Source: Kibdelosporangium sp. MJ126-NF4 (GTDB taxonomy: Bacteria; Actinomycetota; Actinomycetes; Mycobacteriales; Pseudonocardiaceae). Taken from it: 64,000 nucleotides of DNA. Positions 54,472 to 62,222 of this stretch are shown in pieces. The notes below the pieces were generated by a model that was not told where the DNA came from, searched no databases, and saw nothing but the letters and a program-made list of their open reading frames with translations. Position numbers and translations under genes: made by a program. The stretch is from positions 1,497,187 through 1,561,186 of the forward strand of contig NZ_CDME01000002.1 of the NCBI RefSeq assembly GCF_000826545.1. Direction: 5' to 3'. The stretch's first letter is position 1. Each line of letters opens with the position of its first letter.

Positions 54472-54610
54472 GGATTTCCTCCTGAAGCAGGGATTTCTGG
54501 GAGGTTCCGCAAGCGAGTTGCGGTGTCACCATCGTGCTCAGCGGTACGCGCGGGCAACAACGCCGGGAATCGTGGGTAGGGGTACGCATTCGACGGCTCG
54601 TCACGAGCGG

Positions 54611-57367
54611 TCACGGAAGGTGGCTGATTTCCTCCCTGCTGGCGACACCGAGCTTGTGCAGGACGCGTGCGGCATGGCGTTCGACTGTCCGGGGTGACAG
54701 GAACAGCACCTCGGCGATCTGCCGGTTCGTTCGGCCCAGCACCATCAGGCGCGCCACGTCCTGCTCCCGTGGCGACAGTTCCGCGCCGTATCCCCGACGA
54801 CCGCGAGGTGAGCCTGGCGTGCCGCCGTGTTCCCGTGCCAGACGGTCGCAGCGCGCGGCGTCCCAGGTCGCGCCCAGCGAGGCGAACAACCGGCTGGCTT
54901 CGGACAACTGCTCGGCTGCTTCGGGCTTCCCGGCGGCCAGCAGGCATCGCGCGGCCGCTTCCGTCGCGGCGGCCTGCTCGTACGGGCGAGGCAGCGCACC
55001 GAGCAATGCGGCCGACTCGGTGTGCATCTTCGCCGCGTCGGCGAACTGTCCGCGTTCAGCCGCGATCGCACCCCGGCAGCCGGGGACCATCGCGTGGCCG
55101 AACGGACAGTCCCGTGTGCTGATGTCGGCGGTGAACTCGTCGGCGAGGTGTTCGGCCCGCATGATGTCCCCCACGTGCAGCAGCGCCCGCACACCGGCGT
55201 CGGCCAGTTCCGCCGCCCATGACCAGATTCCCTTGGCCCGTATCACGTCCAGAGCACGCGTCAGCTCCGAGAGCGCGTCGTCGGCACGGCCGCGGGCCAG
55301 TGCCAGCCGGACACGGGTGGCCGCCGCGGCGACGACCACGTGCGAGCACCAGCCGTTGTTGGCCCGCAGGCCGGGCGCGCGGAGGAACTCCTCTGCCTCC
55401 GCCCACTCGCCTCGGGCCAGTGCGAGGTGTCCCAGCACCAGTGACGCGTCCGCCGCCGCGAACGGGGTCTGGGCGGAGGCGGACAGGTGCTCGCGTGCGG
55501 CGGGCTCGATGCCGGTCCACTGCCCGGTGGCCGCGGCCAGCCGCAACCTGTTCGAAATGATCATGTGGTGGAGGTAGGACGGCCGGGTCCGGCCGGTCAG
55601 CTTCTCGGCCTTGCCGTGGAACTCCTCGGCCGACGCGTGGTGGCCCAGTGAGATCGCCGTGTCCATGAAGTTGCTGTAGCCGCGCGCCAGTTCGTGGCGT
55701 TCGCCGGTGCTGACCGGCCCGTCGGGCAGCGCGGCGATGGCCGTCCACGCCTGGGGGTCGCCGATCTGCAGCAACGTGCTCGCGCGGTTGACCCGGATGG
55801 CCATCCGCAGTGCGGGATCGCCCCCTTGTGGCAGCGTCTGGTCCAGTCGTGCCAGCCACGCCAGGTGCTCATCGACGTGGCAGCTGCCCCAGTAGGGCAT
55901 GGCCAGTGCGGACATCGCGCGGGCGGCCAACAGCGGCCGCCTGCGCAACTCACGGACCGCCACCACGAGGTGGCCACGCTGCTCGTCGCCGTCCCCTGCC
56001 TGGTTTCCCACCAACAGCCCGAGGTGCAGCCGCAGTTCGCCGCGGACGCCGTCGGGCAGCAGGTCGTCGGCGACCAGGGCGCGCAGCAACGCGATCGTCT
56101 CGTCGTAGGCGAGGCTGTCCAGCGCGAGCCTGCCCAACTGCCCGGCCAGCGAGGCCCGCACCCGCCGCGGTAGGTCGGAGTCGGCCAGCAACGTGCGCAG
56201 CAGCTCCACCGCGGCCTCAGCTTCGCCCGACCGGACAGCCCGCTCGGCGGCCTTCTCGGCGTGCCGGGCCGCCGAGGCGAGATCACCGGCAGCGCGGCTG
56301 TGGTGCACCAGTTCCCCCGGCTGCTCACCGCGTCGGTCGAGGACACGGGCGACCTTGGCGTGCAGCTGCCGCCGTTCGACCGCGGGTGTCGTGTGCGCGA
56401 CGGCCAGGCCGATCAGCGGTGGACTGAACTCGAAGGCTCCCGCTCCGCGCAAGGCCAGCAGGCCCGCGTCGACCGCGTGGGCGAGCAGGACTCGTGCCCG
56501 GTCCGGGGCGACTCGGCACATCTCCGCCGGGATGTCGGCGATGAACGGGCCGCGCAGCACCGAGGCGGCGGTGACGAGACGCCGTGCGGGCGTGGGCAGC
56601 GCACAGGCCCGTTCAGCGACCAGGTCCACGACAGCCTGGGGCACACCGCGCCGCAGCACGGCCTCGTACGGGTCGCGGTAGCCAGGCCGCAGGTGCGTGA
56701 CGACCTCGGCGACGAACAGCGGGATCCCGCCGGTCAGGTGGTGCACCGCCGCCGCCTGGTCGGATGGGCAGCGGCTGGCCACCTCCTGCACGGACAGTGG
56801 CCGCAGTTCGAACCGGTGTAGCACTGCCGAGCCCCAGCGGGTCCACAAAGGATGTTTACTGCCAGGGGTGTAGGTGAGCAGCAGCGCGGCCGCGTCCGGC
56901 GGGCGCGAGGCACAGCACCGCAGCACGTGCCGTGACCAGCGGTCGGCCAGGTCCACGTCGTCCACCACGACAAGCACGGGCGAACCGCGGTGGGCGGCGG
57001 TCGCGGCCAGCAGTTCCCGCAGCGCCGCACAGGTCCGGTAGTCCGGTGTGCCGCGTGTGGTGGCGGCGTCGGCGGCCGTGAGGACGTCGTCCGCGCGTGT
57101 CGCCGGGCCGCCTGCCTGCACCAGGCCGCGTACCAGTTCTCGCACGACGACGTGAGGTTCGTCCGGCAGCCCACGGCAGTCCACGACGACACGTACGGCG
57201 TGCTGTGCCGTGGCGAGCACCTGTGCGGCGAGCCAGGTCTTGCCCATCCCCGCCGCACCGCTGACCAGCACGACCACCGGCGTACGCGCGAGCGCTGCGC
57301 GTACGTCGGTTAACAGCGGTCGATCGTCGTCGGTCGTCCGCACATTGCACCCCCGGACCGCCAGCAT
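54611..57367 (-). CDS. LuxR-family regulator with AAA ATPase (LAL type)
   Basis: A 918-residue regulator. The N-terminal STAND ATPase has Walker A SGAAGMGKTWLA and Walker B PVLVVVDDVDLAD. A long helical, TPR-like middle follows. The C-terminal LuxR/GerE HTH (about 855-912) reads ELSPREQDVARLMVLGRTNR, then SPRTVERHAARVLHKLGV. Known of the family: large ATP-binding activators. The start at 57367 has no ribosome site. A GTG at 57343 with GGGGGTG ahead is an attractive alternative that removes eight residues. Its targets are unknown; the nearby protease or FAD enzyme are candidates. Confidence 0.92.
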   Translation of the reverse strand: MLAVRGCNVRTTDDDRPLLTDVRAALARTPVVVLVSGAAGMGKTWLAAQVLATAQHAVRVVVDCRGLPDEPHVVVRELVRGLVQAGGPATRADDVLTAADAATTRGTPDYRTCAALRELLAATAAHRGSPVLVVVDDVDLADRWSRHVLRCCASRPPDAAALLLTYTPGSKHPLWTRWGSAVLHRFELRPLSVQEVASRCPSDQAAAVHHLTGGIPLFVAEVVTHLRPGYRDPYEAVLRRGVPQAVVDLVAERACALPTPARRLVTAASVLRGPFIADIPAEMCRVAPDRARVLLAHAVDAGLLALRGAGAFEFSPPLIGLAVAHTTPAVERRQLHAKVARVLDRRGEQPGELVHHSRAAGDLASAARHAEKAAERAVRSGEAEAAVELLRTLLADSDLPRRVRASLAGQLGRLALDSLAYDETIALLRALVADDLLPDGVRGELRLHLGLLVGNQAGDGDEQRGHLVVAVRELRRRPLLAARAMSALAMPYWGSCHVDEHLAWLARLDQTLPQGGDPALRMAIRVNRASTLLQIGDPQAWTAIAALPDGPVSTGERHELARGYSNFMDTAISLGHHASAEEFHGKAEKLTGRTRPSYLHHMIISNRLRLAAATGQWTGIEPAAREHLSASAQTPFAAADASLVLGHLALARGEWAEAEEFLRAPGLRANNGWCSHVVVAAAATRVRLALARGRADDALSELTRALDVIRAKGIWSWAAELADAGVRALLHVGDIMRAEHLADEFTADISTRDCPFGHAMVPGCRGAIAAERGQFADAAKMHTESAALLGALPRPYEQAAATEAAARCLLAAGKPEAAEQLSEASRLFASLGATWDAARCDRLAREHGGTPGSPRGRRGYGAELSPREQDVARLMVLGRTNRQIAEVLFLSPRTVERHAARVLHKLGVASREEISHLP

Positions 57368-57439
57368 GCGCGAACATGCTCGAAAGTGCCATCAACACTA
57401 CGTCTTCAATCACATTCGGGTGAGGGCCGAGCGTAGGTT

Positions 57440-58996
57440 TCAGTCGAGCAGGGCCTTCGCCACGATGTGGCCGGAGGCGCCGTTCACGCCGTGCCCCGGC
57501 CAGGTGGCCGCGCCCAGCATCCACAGTCCCGGCACGGGCGTCTGGTGCGAGGGCTGCGCGGGCAACGGCCGGAACACGTAGCTCTGCGCGAGGTCGTGGC
57601 TGCCGCCGTACGGGTCGCCGGGCCCGGTGTTGCGGTTGGCCCGCGCGATGTCCGCAGGGCTGATGACGTGCATGTCCAGGATCGCGTCGGGCAGGTTCAG
57701 CACGCTCTGTCCGGCGATGGCGATGACGCGGTCGGCGTAGGCCTTCTTCACGTCCTCGCTCCAGCCGCGCACCTCGATCACGCCTGCCGCGTCGCCGACC
57801 GGGTCTGTCGGCACGTCCAGCAGTTGCAGCCGCGCGACCGCCGCGCCGGGCGGGCACCGACCCGGGTCCACTGTGGAGGGCGAGTCGAAGCTGATCGTCG
57901 GCTCGGCGGGCAGCAGACCGCGGGCGGCCTCGTTGACCGAGCGGGACAGCGCGTCCAGTCCCCCGGTCAGGTGCGGCTGCCCGGCCTGCGCGAGCCGATC
58001 GTCGGCGAACCGCGGCGGTTCGGACAACGCCAGGTGGATCTGGAAGCAGCCGCGGCCGTAGCGGTACTTCCCGGCCTGGCGGCGGATCGTGTCGGGCACC
58101 TCCTCCAGCAGTTCCAGGTACAGCTGGTCGGGGTTGACCGACGCGATCACCGCGCGCCGGGCCCGATAGGTGTCGCCGCCCGCCACCCGCACCGCGCTGG
58201 CCTGCCCGTTCTCCACCAGGATCCGCTCGACGCGCTGACCGCAACGGACGCTCCCGCCGTGGTTCTCGATCAGCTGGACCAGTGTCTCGGCGAGCCGCGC
58301 ACTGCCACCGGCCGGAGTCGGCATCCCGGCCCCGCCGAGCGCGACCTGGACCAGAAGCACCCACAGCGCGCTGTTCACCTCGTCGGGGCCACGTCCGAGG
58401 TGCAGTGCCCACGGCGCCAGCGCGCCCCGGAACACCGGCGAGGTGAACGTGTCGGTGAGCAGGTCGCGCGCTGTCCGGGTGAACAGGTGCGCGAACTCGG
58501 AGAAGCGCCCGTCCTGGCCGTGGAAGAGGTCGTGGATCTCCCGTGACCTGGTCGCCAGGTCGGCTCCCATCAGCCCGAACACCGGCCCGACATACGGTTC
58601 GAAGTCCGCGAGCAGCGTGGCCAGCGCCGCGCCGTCGCCGGGTGCGAGCCGGTCGGCCTCGGCGATGGTCTCCTCCAGCGACTGGGACAGCACCGCGGTG
58701 CCCTCGCCGGGAATCGAGACCCCCGACCAGTAGCGGGGCTGGCGGTAGACCAGGCCGAGCTCGGCCAGTTCCGGCCCCAGCTCGGCGAACGCGGGCCCAC
58801 CGGTGAACAGCGGGTGCGCCGTCGAGTAGGTGTCGTGGCGGAATCCGGGAAGCGTCAGCTCCTCCGTACGCACCAGCCCACCGGGCCGGTCCTGCTCCTC
58901 CAGCACGAGCACGCCCCACCCTGCCCGCGCCAGCATGGCACCGGCGACCAACGCGTTGTGGCCGCTGCCGACGATCACTGCGTCAAAGCTGTCCAT
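57440..58996 (-). CDS. phytoene-desaturase-like FAD-dependent oxidoreductase
   Basis: A 518-residue flavoprotein of the phytoene desaturase / CrtI-like amine-oxidase superfamily. It has the N-terminal FAD Rossmann motif VIVGSGHNALVAGAMLARAG, then EEQDRPGGLVRTEEL, and a C-terminal FAD-binding segment GLWMLGAATWPGHGVNGASG. The substrate is unknown; no other carotenoid genes are nearby. The ATG at 58996 places the dinucleotide fold at the N-terminus. It lies 72 bp upstream of the LuxR-type gene on the same strand and could be expressed separately. Confidence 0.9.
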   Translation of the reverse strand: MDSFDAVIVGSGHNALVAGAMLARAGWGVLVLEEQDRPGGLVRTEELTLPGFRHDTYSTAHPLFTGGPAFAELGPELAELGLVYRQPRYWSGVSIPGEGTAVLSQSLEETIAEADRLAPGDGAALATLLADFEPYVGPVFGLMGADLATRSREIHDLFHGQDGRFSEFAHLFTRTARDLLTDTFTSPVFRGALAPWALHLGRGPDEVNSALWVLLVQVALGGAGMPTPAGGSARLAETLVQLIENHGGSVRCGQRVERILVENGQASAVRVAGGDTYRARRAVIASVNPDQLYLELLEEVPDTIRRQAGKYRYGRGCFQIHLALSEPPRFADDRLAQAGQPHLTGGLDALSRSVNEAARGLLPAEPTISFDSPSTVDPGRCPPGAAVARLQLLDVPTDPVGDAAGVIEVRGWSEDVKKAYADRVIAIAGQSVLNLPDAILDMHVISPADIARANRNTGPGDPYGGSHDLAQSYVFRPLPAQPSHQTPVPGLWMLGAATWPGHGVNGASGHIVAKALLD

Positions 58997-59050
58997 CCAT
59001 CCGACGTTAGTGCTACACGCTCGCCGAGAGTGTCGCGCGGCGTGGGTTGG

Positions 59051-59109
59051 ATGCAACGAAGGCCACCTTGGTTGCGGCCAACGCACCGAAGGCCACCTTG
59101 GTTGCGGGG
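59051..59109. repeat. tandem 30-bp repeat with hairpin potential
   Basis: cgaaggccaccttggttgcgg occurs at 59057-59077 and again at 59087-59107, a 30-bp period. Each copy has a near-palindrome (gcaacgaagg...ccttggttgc in the first). It fills the gap between the response-regulator stop (59110) and the FAD-enzyme start, so it may terminate the two-component transcript. Confidence 0.75.
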
Positions 59110-59805
59110 TCAGTCCTGGCTTCGCGGGGTGACCAGGCCTGTCTCGTAGGCGACCACCACCGCCTGCGCCCGGCTGGTGAGGCCGAGTTTGGTCATGGCG
59201 CGGTTGAGGTGCGTCTTGATGGTGGCCTCGCTGACCGTGAGGTCACCGGCGATCTCGCTGTTGGTCCGGCCCGTTCCGACGAACTGGAGGATCTCCAGCT
59301 CCCGGGGGGTGAGCTGGCTCAGGTTCGGCGCCGCCGGGCCACGCACACGGCGTGGCTTGCCGACATACGCCTCGACGAGCCGACGCGTGACCGACGGGGC
59401 GAACAGCATGTCACCGGCGGCCACCGAGCGGATCGCGGCGATCACCTGGTGCGGCTCGGTCTCCTTGAGCAGGAAGCCGGACGCCCCGGCACGCAGCGCC
59501 GCGTAGACGTACTCGTCCAGGTCGAACGTGGTCAGGACGATCACGCGTGGCTTGGGAACCACCGCGTCGGCCATGATCCGCTCGATCGCCGTGATGCCGT
59601 CCATGACGGGCATCTTGATGTCCATCAGGATCACGTCCGGACGTCGCTCGGCGGCCAGCGCGACCGCGTCCTGCCCGTCCGCCGCCTCGCCGACGACGTC
59701 GAGGCCGGGTGCCGCCCGCATCAGCGTCGCCAGGCCGACCCTGATCAGTATCTCGTCGTCGACCACCATCACGGTGGTCGTGGGTGATCCGCTCATCGCG
59801 GACAC
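59110..59805 (-). CDS. NarL/DesR-type response regulator
   Basis: A 231-residue two-component regulator. The receiver domain has acidic residues in VMVVDDE, phospho-acceptor Asp in VILMDIKMPVMDG, Thr in VLTTFDLDEY and Lys in FLLKETEP. The C-terminal LuxR-type HTH reads LTPRELEILQFVGTGRTNSE, then SEATIKTHLNRAMTKLGL. It lies 27 bp downstream of the histidine-kinase gene and is its cognate partner. The start is GTG at 59805 or ATG at 59796; neither has a strong ribosome site. Confidence 0.95.
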   Translation of the reverse strand: MSAMSGSPTTTVMVVDDEILIRVGLATLMRAAPGLDVVGEAADGQDAVALAAERRPDVILMDIKMPVMDGITAIERIMADAVVPKPRVIVLTTFDLDEYVYAALRAGASGFLLKETEPHQVIAAIRSVAAGDMLFAPSVTRRLVEAYVGKPRRVRGPAAPNLSQLTPRELEILQFVGTGRTNSEIAGDLTVSEATIKTHLNRAMTKLGLTSRAQAVVVAYETGLVTPRSQD

Positions 59806-59832
59806 TTATACCGCCAGACACCGACGGAATCG

Positions 59833-60990
59833 CTAGTAGTGCCCGCCAATCGGCAACGTGAGCTCGACCACGAACCCGCTGTCGGCCTGCTCACCTGCGG
59901 AAAGAGTGCCACGGTAGAGCGCGGCCCGCTCGTTCATGTTGTTCAGACCATGTCCGGTGCCGCCCGCGTCGGCCGTCGGTGTCCCCTTCTCGTTGGCGAT
60001 CCGCACGGTGAGTTCGTCGGTGTCGCGGCGGATCCGCACCTCGGTCGTGGCGAACCCGGCGTGTTTCATCACGTTGGTGAGGGCCTCCTGGACGACCCGA
60101 TAGGCGCACAGCTGCATCCCCGACGGCAGGTCCCCCACATCCGCGAGCCGCAGGTCGAGCGTGACCGGCAGGCCCGTCCGACGCAGCCGGTCGACGAGTT
60201 CCGGCAGGTGCGCCAGGCTCAACGCGGTGTCGCCCGGATCGTCGTCGGTGCGCAGCAGCATCAGCAACCGGCGCATCTCCGCCAGTGCCTCGCGGCTGGT
60301 GGTGGCGATGGTGTCCACGGCGGCGCGTGCGGTCGGCGGGTCGTCGTCGAACACGTACCCGGCCACACCGGTCTGCACGGCGATCACGGATATGTGGTGG
60401 GCGACGACGTCGTGCAGTTCCCGCGCGATGCGCAGCCGTTCCTCGGTGACCGCCTGCTGGGTGCGCAACTCCTGCTCGACGCGCAGCCGTTCGGTCAGCA
60501 CCGCCAGTTGCCGGTTGCGCAGCCCCAGTTCGCGTCCCACATTGCCCAACATCCACGCCGTCAGCGGGATCAGGACCGCTTCGGCGACCGCGACGTACCA
60601 CGCGACGTTCGACACCAGCGCGGCCCAGAACAACACCGGCATCACCGACCCGGTGCACAGGCCGGTGGTCCTGGGTGGACGCAGCGACGCCACCGTGTAG
60701 AGCAGCAGCACCGGCGCCCAGAAGTTGAACGCGATCTGGGTGTAGCCGAACGCCAGGAAAACCAGCAGCATCGCGGTACTGGCGGCGAAGGCGACCACCG
60801 GTGCGCGGCCACGCACCGCGAACGGCAGCATGATCAGGGCGGTGAGCACGTAGGCCAGTGGGTCGGGCCCCCAACTGGTCGGCGAGTACTGCCTGCCGAC
60901 CAGCCAGGAGATCACGACAAGCGCGACGGTGATCACGACGTCGACAACCGGGATGGTCCCCTTTCCCCCACCACGCATGCGGCACAGCAT
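59833..60990 (-). CDS. DesK/NarX-type sensor histidine kinase
   Basis: A 385-residue membrane kinase. About five membrane helices occupy residues 15-160 without a large extracytoplasmic sensor, followed by a coiled coil (RNRQLAVLTERLRVEQELRT). The H-box is RIARELHDVVAHHISVIAVQ with phospho-acceptor His. A HATPase region follows, with a modified N-box RVVQEALTNVMKHA and G-box GTGHGLNNMNER. The lack of an external domain suggests it senses the membrane or an intramembrane signal. The ATG at 60990 is 20 bp downstream of the beta-helix gene. Confidence 0.94.
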   Translation of the reverse strand: MLCRMRGGGKGTIPVVDVVITVALVVISWLVGRQYSPTSWGPDPLAYVLTALIMLPFAVRGRAPVVAFAASTAMLLVFLAFGYTQIAFNFWAPVLLLYTVASLRPPRTTGLCTGSVMPVLFWAALVSNVAWYVAVAEAVLIPLTAWMLGNVGRELGLRNRQLAVLTERLRVEQELRTQQAVTEERLRIARELHDVVAHHISVIAVQTGVAGYVFDDDPPTARAAVDTIATTSREALAEMRRLLMLLRTDDDPGDTALSLAHLPELVDRLRRTGLPVTLDLRLADVGDLPSGMQLCAYRVVQEALTNVMKHAGFATTEVRIRRDTDELTVRIANEKGTPTADAGGTGHGLNNMNERAALYRGTLSAGEQADSGFVVELTLPIGGHY

Positions 60991-61010
60991 AGGTGCCTGG
61001 TGGATCGTCC

Positions 61011-62147
61011 CTACGAGGTCGTGTTACCCGCTGTGCGCAGGCGTTGGTCCCCGGCGGGGATCGTGCACGGCGTGCCTCCGGCGTTGGTCAGACCGGGTGG
61101 GCTGAGGGTCCACGCCTCGCTGGAGTTGTCGCCGTCGTAGTCGGAGATCAGCCGGTTGCTGGCGAACCGGTTGTGGTAGGACGCGCACTGTCGTTCGATC
61201 TTCGGGTGCTCCTTGACGCAGGCGGCGTCGCAGAACTCGTCGCGGTAGAAACCCAGACGGCCGGTGCGGGTGAAGGTGTTGTCCTCCACGGTGTTGAAGT
61301 TGCTGCGGTCGCGGATTTTCACCGGGTCGCCGTTGATGTACGAGAACCTGTTGGCACTCATCGTGTTGTCCGAGCTGAAGTGGGTCACGTACAGGCCGTG
61401 GATGTGCCCGCCGTAGTTGCCGTGGTTCTCGATGTTCAGGAAGTGGTTGTTGGCGATCCGGTTGCCCGAGGAGTTCGTCAGCACGATCGCGCCCCAGCCG
61501 TAGCAGTCGGTTCCGCACGGCGCCCACTTGCTGCCGAGGTGGGTGAAGACCATGCCGAAGAACGTGTTGCCGTTGAGGCCTTTGCTGCCCTGTTTGCGCA
61601 GTGGCGGCGAGTAGGTCTCGTCGGCGATGTCACGTTCCGAGTCGCCGTACACCGACACCGCACCCGCGGAGTATTGCTCGACCTGCAAGTAGTAGAACCG
61701 AAGGCCGCTGTTGCCGCCGTCGTAGAGCGGGTCGGTCTTGTCCTTGGGCAGCCGGGGTTGCAGCCAGAAACCGGCGGGCTTGTCGCCGGTGTTGCGGAAC
61801 ACCGGCCGCCCGGCGATCCCGGACTCGCCTTCGCCGTACTCATAGTCCGACGGCATGAACGAGACGGTGTGCCCGGGAACGTAGAACCGCCAGTCGTGCA
61901 TCGGCGGGGAGACGTACGTGCCCTGTTTGATCCGCACTTCGACGTCGGTGTCCGGTTGGGCGTCGCGGAGCACCTGCTGCACCCGCACCAGGGTCTTCAC
62001 CGCCGTTGCCGGGGTCAGCCCGTCCGCGCTGTCCGAGCCGCTCGCCGACATGTGGACGGTGAACACGTCCACCGCGCTGGCGGTTCCGGTGGTGAGGCAT
62101 GTGGCGGCCAGAAGGGCACCGGCCAGTACCGAGCCGATCCGCATCAT
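61011..62147 (-). CDS. secreted right-handed beta-helix protein
   Basis: A 378-residue exported protein. The signal peptide spans about 1-25 (IGSVLAGALLAATCLTTG). The rest has the look of a parallel beta-helix (pectate-lyase-like), with Asn ladders in LTNSSGNRIANNHFLNIENH, SSDNTMSANRFSYINGD and NFNTVEDNTFTRTGRLGFY. The opening FTVHMSASGSDSADGLTPAT resembles polysaccharide-active beta-helix proteins. Cysteines near the C-terminus may pair. Enzymatic activity is unproven. Tandem ATGs at 62147 and 62144 follow AGGAAAGGA. It lies just upstream of the kinase gene, 20 bp apart, so it might be co-transcribed. Confidence 0.87.
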   Translation of the reverse strand: MMRIGSVLAGALLAATCLTTGTASAVDVFTVHMSASGSDSADGLTPATAVKTLVRVQQVLRDAQPDTDVEVRIKQGTYVSPPMHDWRFYVPGHTVSFMPSDYEYGEGESGIAGRPVFRNTGDKPAGFWLQPRLPKDKTDPLYDGGNSGLRFYYLQVEQYSAGAVSVYGDSERDIADETYSPPLRKQGSKGLNGNTFFGMVFTHLGSKWAPCGTDCYGWGAIVLTNSSGNRIANNHFLNIENHGNYGGHIHGLYVTHFSSDNTMSANRFSYINGDPVKIRDRSNFNTVEDNTFTRTGRLGFYRDEFCDAACVKEHPKIERQCASYHNRFASNRLISDYDGDNSSEAWTLSPPGLTNAGGTPCTIPAGDQRLRTAGNTTS

Positions 62148-62171
62148 CAGTCCTTTCCTGCCTGGTCACCC

Positions 62172-62217
62172 CTCGTGAGTGTTTAGGCGAGTTCTAACCG
62201 GCCTAAACACTCACGAG
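62172..62217. terminator. terminator hairpin with CTCGTGAGTG outer stem
   Basis: ctcgtgagtgtttaggc (62172-62188) pairs perfectly with gcctaaacactcacgag (62201-62217), loop 12 nt. It follows the stop of the FG-GAP/ricin gene at 62223 on the minus strand. The outer ten base pairs are identical to those of the 7285-7332 hairpin. Confidence 0.85.
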
Positions 62218-62222
62218 AGCTT

